Positions 37,478-45,329 of a stretch of DNA of 64,000 bases are shown here, one piece after another. Positions within the stretch are counted from its first letter, which is position 1, and every line of letters begins with the position of its first letter. The stretch covers positions 7,041-71,040 of the forward strand of contig UPXY01000008.1 of NCBI GenBank assembly GCA_900538305.1, read 5' to 3'. This stretch comes from an uncultured Collinsella sp. GTDB taxonomy: Bacteria; Actinomycetota; Coriobacteriia; Coriobacteriales; Coriobacteriaceae. The notes beneath the pieces are model-generated. The model saw nothing but the letters and a program-made list of their open reading frames with translations, had not been told where the DNA came from and did no database searches. The position numbers were made by a program, and so were the translations under genes.

Positions 37478-37689
37478 TCACCACCGGACCTATACTATAT
37501 GTAGACCGTCACGATCGTCTGTGGATCGCTTATCGGGGATGGATGCGACCAGCCGCCGCATTCTTTCGAATTCTTGGCAGCAAGTTCTTTCCAATTCGCA
37601 AATCACAACACTCCTCTCCTCAAAGTGAGCTACAGTTAACTTGTAATTGTTTACCAAGGCGTACTGTTGTGCGCAGAGAGGAGTTTCGC

Positions 37690-37989
37690 ATGAGTACTCT
37701 GGGCTTTCTCAAGGGGACGCACGGCCTGCTTTTGGGCGCGGGCGTACTGATCGGGTCTGTTGGCGCCAAGGTGCTTACGAGCGACGGGGCGAAACGCGTC
37801 TACGTCGAAGCCGTCGCGGCTGGGCTGCGCGCGAAGCAGGCCTGTGAAGACACCGTCGAACGCGCACGCGCCGAGATGGACGACATCGTCGCCGAAGCCG
37901 CGTATCTCAATGAAACCGTCTACAGCGTCGAGGACGAGGAAGACAGCGCGTCGGATACCGCCGCAGAGACCGTCCCCGCTAAGGCGTAG
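37690..37989 (+). CDS. DUF6110 / PacL-like membrane protein paired with P-type ATPase
   Basis: A 99-residue protein with one N-terminal membrane helix (GLLLGAGVLIGSVGAKVL), then a charged helical region (AKRVYVEAVAAGLRAKQACEDTVERARAEMDDIVAEAAY) and an acidic tail (VEDEEDSASD). It resembles DUF1490/PacL proteins, which in Mycobacterium tuberculosis sit beside CtpC and act as membrane scaffolds and metal-binding chaperones for metal-efflux ATPases. It ends 8 bases before the ATPase gene and has GAGAGGAG before its ATG. Function by analogy only. Confidence 0.78.
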   Translation: MSTLGFLKGTHGLLLGAGVLIGSVGAKVLTSDGAKRVYVEAVAAGLRAKQACEDTVERARAEMDDIVAEAAYLNETVYSVEDEEDSASDTAAETVPAKA

Positions 37990-37997
37990 GCGCGCCC

Positions 37998-40073
37998 GTG
38001 CGATACGTCATCGAACACGAGGTGCCGGGGCGGCTGCGCCTTACGTTTGCCGATCACCTTGGCGCGTCCGACGCCCTCGCCCTCGAGGACTCGCTCTCTT
38101 CGTGGACAGGCGTCGAGCGCGTGCGCTCCTACCCGCGCATTCGCTCGGTCGCCATCTGGTACCGCGACGCCCTTGCAAGAACCGCCCTGCTCGATCGGCT
38201 GAACGAGCTCAGCCGCGTCCAGCTCGATGCGGTGCGCGCCCAGGCGCCCACGGCGCTCGCGCCCGCGGTCCCGTCCGCCGCGCGCAGCATCATCCGCCTA
38301 GTGGGCAACCATCTCATCCGCCGCTGGCTCCTCCCGCCCGCACTGAGGGCGGTATGGGCCGGCCTTCACTACCTCGGGTTTCTGCGCGCCGGCCTCACCT
38401 CGCTCATGCGGCACCGCCTCGATGTGCCGGTACTCGACGCCACGGCCATCGGCCTATCGTTTGTCAAGCGCGACCCCAAAACCGCGGCGAGCACCATGTT
38501 CCTCCTCGACTTGGGAGAGGTCCTCGAGGACGCCACCCGCGAACGCTCAGAGCACGAACTCATTCGCTCCCTCATGACCATTCCCCAAAACGCCCGGCGC
38601 CTCGAGGACGGCGAGGAGGTCACCGTGCCCGCCCAGAGTCTCCGCGTGGGCGACCTCGTCGTGACGCGCACCGGCATGCCCGTGTGCGTCGACGGCGTGG
38701 TGGTACGCGGTGCGGCCATGGTCAACCAGGCGGCACTCACCGGCGAGCCGCTTGCCGTCGAGCGCATGGCCGGCGACGACGTCTTCGCCGGCACCGCGGT
38801 TGAAGAGGGCGAGATCGTCATCCGCGTGGGCGCCGAGCCCGCATCGACCAAGCTCCGCTCCATCGTGAATCTCGTTGAAGCCTCCGAGCAGCTCAAAAGC
38901 GAGATCCAGACGCGCCGCGAGCGCCTCGCGGACCGCTTCGTGCCGTGGAACTTCCTGCTTGCGGGGCTTGTGGCGGCGACCACGAAAAGCCTTGCCAAGA
39001 CATCGGCCGCCCTCATGGTCGACTACTCCTGCGCCCTCAGGCTCACGTCGTCCATCAGCGTGCTCGCCGCCATGAGCCAGAGCGCGCACGAGGGCATGGC
39101 CGTCAAGGGTGCCAAGCATTTCGAGGCCATCGCCGCCGCCGACACCATCGTGTTCGATAAGACGGGAACGCTCACCGAGGCGACGCCCCGGGTCGCGCGC
39201 GTGCTCGCCCTCGTGCCCGATTGGACCGAGGACGAGGTGCTGCGCACCTCGGCCTGCCTGGAGGAGCATTTCCCGCATCCCGTGGCGCGCGCCGTGGTGG
39301 CGGCCGCCGCCGCGCGCGGCCTCGAGCATCGCGAACGCCATGCCGAGGTCGCCTATATCGTGGCGCACGGCATCGCATCGGCGCTCGATGGCAAGCGCAT
39401 CGTCATCGGTAGTCGCCACTTCGTGATGGAGGACGAGCACGTCGAAGTCGCCCCCGAGGCAGAGGCGCGCATCAACGGCGACCTCGAAGGCCTCTCACCG
39501 CTCTACCTCGCCCAAGACGGAAAGCTGGTGGGCGTGCTCGGCATCGAAGATCCCTTAAAGGCAGGAGTGCCCGAGGCAATTGCGGCACTTCGCTCGCAGG
39601 GCATCGGCCACATCATCATGCTCACCGGCGATAACGAGCGCACCGCCGCACGCATCGCCGCCGAGGCGGGCATCACCGAGTACCGGGCTGACCTGCTCCC
39701 CGAGGACAAGCATGCCTACGTGGAGGCGCTCGTGGCTCGCGGGCAACGAGTCGTCATGGTGGGTGATGGCGTTAACGACGCGCCGGCGCTCTCCGCCGCC
39801 GATGTGGGCATCGCCATGGGCACGGGCACCGCCATCGCGCAGGAGGTCGCCGACGTCACGCTCGCCGAGGGCGGGCTCGACGCCATCGTGCGCCTGCACG
39901 CGCTCAGCCGCTCCCTCATGGGGCGCCTCGACCGCTCGTTCACCGCGGTTATGGGCATCAACTCGGCGCTTCTCGCTGCGGGAATCGTCGGCATCATCCG
40001 ACCCCAGACCTCGGCGCTCCTGCACAACGGCACCACCATCGCGCTGGCCGCAGAAAGCGCTCGACGTCTCTAG
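37998..40073 (+). CDS. P1B-type metal ATPase lacking CPC (CtpC-like)
   Basis: A 691-residue heavy-metal P-type ATPase. There is no HMA CxxC; the N-terminus is a short RYVIEHEVPGRLRLTF domain. Hydrophobic regions look shorter than in CopA. The helix 6 metal motif is DYSCALR (342-348) instead of CPC. Catalytic parts are intact: LTGEP, DKTGT with Asp387, FPHP and GDGVNDAPALS. The SCA-type motif without CPC, with a PacL-like gene directly before it, recalls CtpC, for which Mn and Zn have both been proposed; the ion here is unknown. Confidence 0.9.
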   Translation: MRYVIEHEVPGRLRLTFADHLGASDALALEDSLSSWTGVERVRSYPRIRSVAIWYRDALARTALLDRLNELSRVQLDAVRAQAPTALAPAVPSAARSIIRLVGNHLIRRWLLPPALRAVWAGLHYLGFLRAGLTSLMRHRLDVPVLDATAIGLSFVKRDPKTAASTMFLLDLGEVLEDATRERSEHELIRSLMTIPQNARRLEDGEEVTVPAQSLRVGDLVVTRTGMPVCVDGVVVRGAAMVNQAALTGEPLAVERMAGDDVFAGTAVEEGEIVIRVGAEPASTKLRSIVNLVEASEQLKSEIQTRRERLADRFVPWNFLLAGLVAATTKSLAKTSAALMVDYSCALRLTSSISVLAAMSQSAHEGMAVKGAKHFEAIAAADTIVFDKTGTLTEATPRVARVLALVPDWTEDEVLRTSACLEEHFPHPVARAVVAAAAARGLEHRERHAEVAYIVAHGIASALDGKRIVIGSRHFVMEDEHVEVAPEAEARINGDLEGLSPLYLAQDGKLVGVLGIEDPLKAGVPEAIAALRSQGIGHIIMLTGDNERTAARIAAEAGITEYRADLLPEDKHAYVEALVARGQRVVMVGDGVNDAPALSAADVGIAMGTGTAIAQEVADVTLAEGGLDAIVRLHALSRSLMGRLDRSFTAVMGINSALLAAGIVGIIRPQTSALLHNGTTIALAAESARRL

Positions 40074-40121
40074 GAAGCATCAATCGGTCCGCTGTGGGGC
40101 CTGTCGTTGGGAAGCGGAGAC

Positions 40122-41003
40122 ATGGAACGGTTCACCGTCGAGCAGGACGGCTTCTTCGGATTCCTCCACTTGCCGGAGCGGCACGTCGAAGCGTACTCCG
40201 GCAAGGCTCTCATCGTGCTCGGCGGCAGCGAGGGCAACGAGAACATCCCGCGCAACCTCGGTGCGCGTTTCGCACGGGAGGGCATCGCGGCGCTCGGCCT
40301 GTGCTACTGGAACGTGCCGGGACTCCCCGATGAGCTCATCGAGGTGTCGATCGAGCCAATCGAACGTGCCGTCGCCTATCTCCGGCAGCGTGGCTTTGAC
40401 CGCGTGGGGATCTACGGCATCTCCAAGGGCGGCGAGCTGGCGCTTCTCGCCGCCTCGCTCATGCCTCAGATCACCTGCGTCGTCGCCATCTCCCCGCTCG
40501 CCTGCGCCATGCCGGGCATCACCGGCAACAAAAGCCTTGCCGGCAAGGGTCTGAGCGACCGCTCGAGCTGGACCTGGCGCGGCGAGCCCGTGCCCTGCGC
40601 GCGGGGCGGCGGGAGGCTCCCCTACCTCGGCATCATCCGCCGTATCGTCACCGAGCGCCAGCTCGACATGCGCTTCGTCTACGAGCGGATCGTCGAGCGC
40701 GCGCCCAAGGAGGCCTGGATTGCCGTGGAGCGCATCAACGGGCCCGTCCTTCTCGCCAGCCCCTCGCATGACGCCATGTGGCCGAGCGACGAGGCCTGTC
40801 GGATCGTCGAGCAGTGCCTCGCCAAGCACGACCATCCCTTCGAGATCGCGCGACGCTCCTACGAGTACGCGAGCCACATCCTCGTGCCCATGGAGACACC
40901 CTCGCTCAAGCTCTTCCGCGTCGAGCGCGCCCACCCCGAAGCATGCCGGCAAAGCCGCGAGGACGCCTTCACCCAGACGCTCGCGTTTCTCGCCCGGTGG
41001 TAA
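40122..41003 (+). CDS. Alpha/beta hydrolase, BAAT/acyl-CoA thioesterase C-terminal type
   Basis: A 293-residue enzyme of the BAAT_C group, the catalytic domain of bile acid-CoA:amino acid N-acyltransferase and acyl-CoA thioesterases. The nucleophile elbow is YGISKGGELAL (Ser in GISKGG), the acidic residue is likely in LASPSHDAMWPSD, and the His is in SYEYASHIL. The N-terminal domain of full BAAT proteins is absent, as usual for bacterial members. In a gut bacterium a bile-acid or fatty-acyl substrate is possible, but no evidence here decides it. The ATG at 40122 is chosen over an upstream TTG. Confidence 0.85.
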   Translation: MERFTVEQDGFFGFLHLPERHVEAYSGKALIVLGGSEGNENIPRNLGARFAREGIAALGLCYWNVPGLPDELIEVSIEPIERAVAYLRQRGFDRVGIYGISKGGELALLAASLMPQITCVVAISPLACAMPGITGNKSLAGKGLSDRSSWTWRGEPVPCARGGGRLPYLGIIRRIVTERQLDMRFVYERIVERAPKEAWIAVERINGPVLLASPSHDAMWPSDEACRIVEQCLAKHDHPFEIARRSYEYASHILVPMETPSLKLFRVERAHPEACRQSREDAFTQTLAFLARW

Positions 41004-41080
41004 CGGATGCTTCTACAGCGACGCCTCGTAAGCGTCAATCATCAAGCTCGCCGCTAGGCCGAATACCGCCCCTAGCAGCC

Positions 41081-41257
41081 TTACCGAACGCGCGGCTTCC
41101 ATCCCAGTAGAAGCGCGGAGTTGACGATAACGAGCACCGAACCCGCGTTGTGCACGAGGGCGCCCACCACAGGGTTCAGGACGCCCGAGATGGCGAGAAA
41201 CGCGATGTCGCGCTTAGCGCCGCCCCACTCCAGCAGCTTCTCGAGACCTTCGATCAT
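41081..41257 (-). pseudogene. Internally deleted P-type metal ATPase remnant
   Basis: A 58-codon open frame on the minus strand: MIEGLEKLLEWGGAKRDIAF, then LAISGVLNPVVGALVHNAGS, then VLVIVNSALLLGWKPRVR. The second half is the standard last helix of P1B ATPases (NPVVGALVHNAGSVLVIVNSALLL). The first half resembles the segment before helix 1. All catalytic domains are missing, so an in-frame internal deletion of a metal ATPase is the best reading. A CsoR-type operator lies 39 bases upstream and a csoR gene follows beyond it. Confidence 0.65.
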
Positions 41258-41295
41258 GGGCTCCCCCGTCCTTCTCGCCGGCGCGTTTTGATACC

Positions 41296-41313
41296 TATAC
41301 CCCTATGGGTATA
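41296..41313. promoter_or_regulatory. CsoR operator upstream of the ATPase remnant
   Basis: TATACCCCTATGGGTATA, an inverted repeat of 7 bp arms with a 4-bp centre, has the CsoR/RcnR-type G/C-tract pattern. It lies between the second csoR gene (ending at 41361) and the collapsed ATPase start at 41257. Confidence 0.82.
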
Positions 41314-41360
41314 ATGCTTTGAGGAGGAGTCAAGCCGAAGTTCTTTTTTCAGCTGAGGTA

Positions 41361-41636
41361 CTAAATCATGTTGGCGAAACGCTCGACGGCCTTGGTGAAG
41401 TCGGCAACGGTCTTGTCCGCGTCCCCGTGCTCGATACCGTCGCGCACGCAGTGCTGGATGTGCCCCTCGAGCACAACCTGGCCGCATCGGTGCAGGGCGC
41501 TCTTCGCTGCGTTGATTTGCGAGAGGATGTCCTCGCACGGCACGTCTTCGTCAATCATGCGATCGATGGCCTGCACCTGGCCGATGATCTTGTGCAGACG
41601 CCTGTGAAGGTTCGCCGCATCCATGCACTGCCTCAT
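41361..41636 (-). CDS. Second CsoR-type metal-sensing repressor
   Basis: A 91-residue DUF156 repressor with Cys34, His59 and Cys63 in the exact CsoR spacing (25 and 4). It has an additional N-terminal Cys4 and an HxxxxH-like HRRLHKIIGQVQAIDRMI helix. The start at 41636 is supported by GGAGGGGG. It lies upstream of the operator and ATPase remnant on the same strand, so the original unit was csoR2-ATPase. The regulator survives although its target gene has collapsed. Confidence 0.9.
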   Translation of the reverse strand: MRQCMDAANLHRRLHKIIGQVQAIDRMIDEDVPCEDILSQINAAKSALHRCGQVVLEGHIQHCVRDGIEHGDADKTVADFTKAVERFANMI

Positions 41637-41739
41637 CGCATCCCCCTCCGCGCCGCGCGCGATTACCAAAACCTTTCCGCCATCATAGCGCGCCGAGCCG
41701 GACAGCGCATCACACAAGCAATTACCCGATAGGTGGAGC

Positions 41740-41870
41740 ATTCACGCTCGAGGATGCCTGGAAAGGCGTCGACGACGTAGAGCGGAACGTTTACCAGCCA
41801 ATCCTGTTGCTTCAACCCGCGCAGCGGGAAGCGCACCGCCATCGTGGCAAGACCCGCGACGAGCTCATCT
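41740..41870 (-). pseudogene. C-terminal tail of a DUF4143 ATPase (duplicate of 43798-45171)
   Basis: The minus strand reads ...RFPLRGLKQQDWLVNVPLYV then VDAFPGILERE, which aligns with RFSLRGLKKQDWLVNVPLYA then ANAFPDILERP at the end of the intact gene at 43798-45171. Only about 45 codons remain; no start or ATPase core is present. The rest of the 320-bp gap between csoR2 and the XRE gene has nothing I recognise. Confidence 0.8.
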
Positions 41871-41957
41871 GCGGCGATCGCTCAAAGTGTGATCCGATAC
41901 TACCCGTTTCCCACATGTACTGATGCAGGCAATCCGAAAGACAGCTACGCAAGACGA

Positions 41958-42782
41958 TTACACGCACGCATGGATCGCATCGCGCAGGAACTGCGCCGCC
42001 CCCGGCGCAACCTTTTCGTAATAGGCTTGGAACCGCTCGTCGGCAACATAGCCGTCCGCCAGACCCTTGTGAGCCTCGGGCGTGTAGGTACCATCCGGCC
42101 AGTACATGCGCAGCCAGCAGGCGTGCATCGCCACGAGCTTGCGTGCCTCGGAGCCCGCCGGGTCGCCCTCCGCCATCGCACGGCGCAGCTGCTCGTTGAT
42201 GGCAACCGCCAGCTCTTCCGCCTGCAGGTGCGCCGCCTCGCCCATCGCCAGGTATTTCTTGTTGGAGGCATCCACCACCTCGTCGCCGTAGGCCGCGCGG
42301 GTCTCCTCGCCGTAGGCCTTCTCGTTCTCGGCGACCTCACGCCAGCGGCGAAGCGTCGGCAGCACCGCGCCCAGAAGCGACGCCGCCTCGTCCACAGTCC
42401 AACCCATCGCCTCGGCCATGCGCGGCGCGCAGTCTTCGATCATCTCGTCCATCGAGGTCTCGTACGTGTAGACGCCGTTCTCGTAGCACCAGCGACAGAA
42501 ATCCTCGGCCTCGGAACCGTCCGCCTCATGACCGTGCTGACCGGGAGCGGTGAACATCATGCCGCAGCTCTGGCAGTAGTGCTCGGGCATGTCGAGGAGC
42601 TCCGTCACGGGGACGTTCAACTCGCGAGCGATGAGCTTGAGCATGTCGATGCTGGGCTCGGTGGCTCCGACCTCCCAGCGGCTCACGGCTTGGCGGGTGA
42701 TGTAAAGCCGGCGTGCCAGCTCCTCTTGGGTGAGCCCACGCTCCCGGCGCAGGCGGGCGAGGGCATCCTTAAGCATGATCAT
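41958..42782 (-). CDS. XRE regulator with zinc ribbon and TipAS-like domain
   Basis: A 274-residue three-part regulator. Residues 1-65 are HTH_3 (RRERGLTQEELARRLYITRQAVSRWEVG). Residues about 75-110 hold a zinc-ribbon-like group (YCQSCGMMFTAPGQHG and CRWCYENG). The C-terminal 130 residues, ending HKGLADGYVADERFQAYYEKVAPGAAQFLRDAIHACV in parts, resemble TipAS, the antibiotic-binding domain normally attached to MerR regulators. An XRE-TipAS combination suggests a drug-sensing regulator. The start at 42782 follows AAAGGA. Confidence 0.82.
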   Translation of the reverse strand: MIMLKDALARLRRERGLTQEELARRLYITRQAVSRWEVGATEPSIDMLKLIARELNVPVTELLDMPEHYCQSCGMMFTAPGQHGHEADGSEAEDFCRWCYENGVYTYETSMDEMIEDCAPRMAEAMGWTVDEAASLLGAVLPTLRRWREVAENEKAYGEETRAAYGDEVVDASNKKYLAMGEAAHLQAEELAVAINEQLRRAMAEGDPAGSEARKLVAMHACWLRMYWPDGTYTPEAHKGLADGYVADERFQAYYEKVAPGAAQFLRDAIHACV

Positions 42783-42998
42783 CGGAAGTTCCTTTCGCTC
42801 GGGTTCTTCTCGCCCATTGTCCTCGAGGGCGGCGCGGCCAGCAAGCAACAGGTTGTTGCGCGGCCTTCCCGGCAGTCTCACGCGCCGGGCGCCTGTTTCA
42901 CCTCGGTAAAAACCGGATGAAAGAAGCTCGTCCCTGCCCGTCCGGGGAGCAACTGAGCGGAGACACCTCGTGCACGTCGAGCGTTCGGAGGCAGCAGT

Positions 42999-43214
42999 AT
43001 GAAGGGCAAAGGCTGGAGAACGTTCCAGATCGTTCAGTTTGTAGTGTTCCTCTGCTTCAGCGTCTTCCTATTTGTCAGGCCGGTGGACGGGCACGGAGCC
43101 GTCCAGACGCCCGAGGCAAAGCTGACCAGCTTTGCGGTGTGGGCCATCTTCTATCTAGGCCTCTTAGCCGTGGAGTGGTTGACGCATCTCGTTCGCCGCC
43201 GCGCCAAACGATAG
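42999..43214 (+). CDS. Small two-helix membrane protein
   Basis: A 71-residue protein with two hydrophobic helices (IVQFVVFLCFSVFLFV and LTSFAVWAIFYLGLLAVEWL) joined by a short external loop and ending in a basic RRRAKR tail. CGGAGGCAGCAGT gives a reasonable ribosome site. No family recognised. It lies divergent from the TipAS-type regulator, which may control it. Confidence 0.65.
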   Translation: MKGKGWRTFQIVQFVVFLCFSVFLFVRPVDGHGAVQTPEAKLTSFAVWAIFYLGLLAVEWLTHLVRRRAKR

Positions 43215-43252
43215 ACTCGTCGCCCACAAAACGGCGTCCGAACGAAATGGCA

Positions 43253-43307
43253 TTACCTCACGGCAACCTCGCGCTGCACGCGCTTGGGGAGCTTGGAGAA
43301 GACAGGC
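43253..43307 (-). pseudogene. C-terminal tail of an MmcQ/YjbR gene (duplicate of 45761-46144)
   Basis: The minus strand reads FSKLPKRVQREVAVR then stop, matching FSKLPKRVQREVSDV at the end of the intact MmcQ gene. Only the last 15-17 codons remain. It lies in a 580-bp gene-free stretch (43215-43797) that also holds a repeat module (43423) and a MITE-like element (43613). Confidence 0.75.
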
Positions 43308-43422
43308 CGAAATGACGCCTTCTGAACGAATCCCAGATCCAAAAATGCATGCGCGGCGCCATGGATTCGCAGACGAACGTGCAGTGTTGATTATTCCCGC
43401 CTCGCGAAAAAGAAGGTAAAAA

Positions 43423-43444
43423 CACCCCAGAGGTTTTTCGACAT
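43423..43444 (+). repeat. Variant CCCCAGAGG-T-run module
   Basis: CACCCCAGAGGTTTTTCGAC is a variant of the terminator-like module, with one mismatch in the stem. It lies 200 bases downstream of the small plus-strand gene at 42999. Confidence 0.6.
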
Positions 43445-43612
43445 GACTTCTGTAACTCCAATGTATGCGAACCACGGATGATACAGCGAATTAAGCAGTA
43501 AGCCCACATGAGACGATAAGGCCGGGAGATATGTCCCACGCGTTGATTCGATTGGAGAGCGAAAGCGCGACCCGCCTTGCCGCCGGTCGTTTTTCAATAG
43601 TCGCCTGTAAAA

Positions 43613-43798
43613 ATGGCGGTGCAGTTCAGATATGCGCGATGAGGCAGGCTTCCAACAACTCAAACTGTGTTGGTCGGCGTGGTTCAGGGCGCCGGCGTAT
43701 CTCCGCACTCAGCAGAATCCTAGGACTCCTTCGTCCGGAACCGTCGGCAACCCTGGACGCCGGCGGAGCAATCGCACATATCCAAACTGCGCCCCCAT
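43613..43798. mobile_element. MITE-like element, 186 bp, diverged terminal inverted repeats
   Basis: The left end (GCAGTTCAGATATGCGCGAT at 43621-43640) and right end (ATCGCACATATCCAAACTGC) form imperfect terminal inverted repeats of about 28 bp. No transposase is encoded. It is related to the element at 56021-56204 by its ends and its length. Its right edge contains the stop codon of the DUF4143 gene. Confidence 0.7.
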
Positions 43799-45171
43799 TA
43801 TGTCCGTAGTGGCATATTGTGGCTTATATTCGGCCGCTCAAGAATGTCCGGAAAGGCATTGGCGGCGTAGAGCGGCACGTTTACCAGCCAGTCCTGTTTC
43901 TTCAGCCCGCGCAGCGAGAAGCGCGCAGCACGCCCGAGCCCATAGTCCCGCATGAATGCGGCGAGGCTTCCCCCGGCGATGTTCTCGTCTGCCTTGACCT
44001 CAACAGGGACGGGGCACCCCGCAACCTCGAGCAGGAAGTCGACCTCGCCCTTCTTCTGCTTGCCGTCCGCCGACCAGTAGTACGGCACCGCACCGCCCGC
44101 CACGAGCTGCTGGCACACGAACTGCTCGGCATAAACGCCCTTGTACTCAGTGAAGAGCCGGTTCCCCTCCACGAGCACGCGAGGCTCGAGCCCCGTCGCC
44201 GCGCCCAGAAGTCCGATGTCAAGCAGGTAGAGCTTGAAGTACATCTCGTCGGCATACCCTTTGAGCGGGATCCCCGGTTTGGTCACACGCGGAATCTTAG
44301 TAACCAGGCCAGCATCGACAAGCCATGCGACAGCATCTCGATAGTCCCGCCCGCGTCCGCCTTCTCGGACGGATGCATAGCTGAACCGACGAAGGTCGCT
44401 CTCCCGCGCAAGCTGAACGGGCACCGAATGCCAGGTCTGACGGATGCGTTCCACCTCGAGAGCACTCTCGACGTGCTTCGAGAAGTCATGCTCGTAATCC
44501 GCAAGCAGCGTCTGCTGCACCGCCCGTGCCGCCGCAAAATCCCCGGTCTCGCTGTAGCGGCACACCGCCTCGGGCATTCCTCCCACGTAGTAGTAGATGC
44601 GCAAAAGATCAGTCAGACGCTCGGAGAAGACGCTGATGAGATCGGCGTCACCCTGGGAAACCGCGTCTGCAAGTGCAGAGTTGCCGATTTCGCGCACGAA
44701 CTCGTCGAACGAGAGCGGATGCAGATAGAGGTAATCGACCTTCCCGACGGGCCACGACGTGCCGGCCTCATCCTTCTCACGTTCCCGGTTGAGAGCCACG
44801 CCGAGGAGGGATCCCGCTGCGACAACAGGCACGTCTGGCCGCTGCTCGCAGAACATCTTCAAAGCGGTGATGGCACGCGGGCACTCCTGAATCTCGTCGA
44901 GAAACACGAGCGTTCTACCGTCACGGGGATTGGTTCCCGTCGCCGCGCCGATGATGGTAAGCAAGCGATCCGCATCGAGGCTTCCCGCGAAAGCCCGTTT
45001 CATATCCTCGTTCTCCAAGAACACGACGTGGGCAACGGAATCGTAGCGATTCGCCCCAAAAGTAAGGACGAGCCATGTCTTTCCCACCTGACGGGCACCG
45101 TTGACAATGAGCGGCTTGCGATGGGGGCTGTCGCTCCAAGCGAGGAGCTTTATCATGGCGTTGCGATACAT
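43798..45171 (-). CDS. AAA+ ATPase with DUF4143 nuclease-like C-terminus
   Basis: A 457-residue protein of the large AAA_14/DUF4143 family. Walker A is VNGARQVGKTWLV near residue 25, Walker B is RTLVFLDEIQECPRA near 90, and sensor VVAAGSLLG near 118. The C-terminal half (YKGVYAEQFVCQQL, GEVDFLLEVAGCPVPVEVKA) has the restriction-endonuclease-like E...D-x-E-x-K pattern. Function is not established; these genes are mobile and multi-copy in gut genomes. The last codons and stop overlap the end of the MITE-like element, so the C-terminus (NISHNMPLRT) may have been altered by that insertion. Confidence 0.88.
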   Translation of the reverse strand: MYRNAMIKLLAWSDSPHRKPLIVNGARQVGKTWLVLTFGANRYDSVAHVVFLENEDMKRAFAGSLDADRLLTIIGAATGTNPRDGRTLVFLDEIQECPRAITALKMFCEQRPDVPVVAAGSLLGVALNREREKDEAGTSWPVGKVDYLYLHPLSFDEFVREIGNSALADAVSQGDADLISVFSERLTDLLRIYYYVGGMPEAVCRYSETGDFAAARAVQQTLLADYEHDFSKHVESALEVERIRQTWHSVPVQLARESDLRRFSYASVREGGRGRDYRDAVAWLVDAGLVTKIPRVTKPGIPLKGYADEMYFKLYLLDIGLLGAATGLEPRVLVEGNRLFTEYKGVYAEQFVCQQLVAGGAVPYYWSADGKQKKGEVDFLLEVAGCPVPVEVKADENIAGGSLAAFMRDYGLGRAARFSLRGLKKQDWLVNVPLYAANAFPDILERPNISHNMPLRT

Positions 45172-45186
45172 CCTCGACCTCGATTC

Positions 45187-45285
45187 TGGCGGATACCGAA
45201 ATCGGCATTCACCTTATTATGGCGGAAGCCGAAATCGGTATCAACCAATTAATGGCAGAAGCCGAAATCGGCATTCGCTATCATG
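45187..45285. repeat. Three 33-bp direct repeats (iteron-like)
   Basis: Units 45187-45219, 45220-45252 and 45253-45285 each contain TGGCGGAAGCCGAAATCGG with small changes. The GCCGAAATCGGC-type palindrome inside resembles a protein-binding site. They lie 16 bases before the start of the DUF4143 ATPase gene and cover its probable promoter. Confidence 0.85.
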
Positions 45286-45329
45286 ACAGAAGCTCAGAGC
45301 GAGCCCGTCCGCAGCATCTGCTATATGAT

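Noticed and set aside
45187..45285. 33-bp repeats as a possible CRISPR array
   Set aside because: The units are contiguous with no spacers, so they are tandem repeats.
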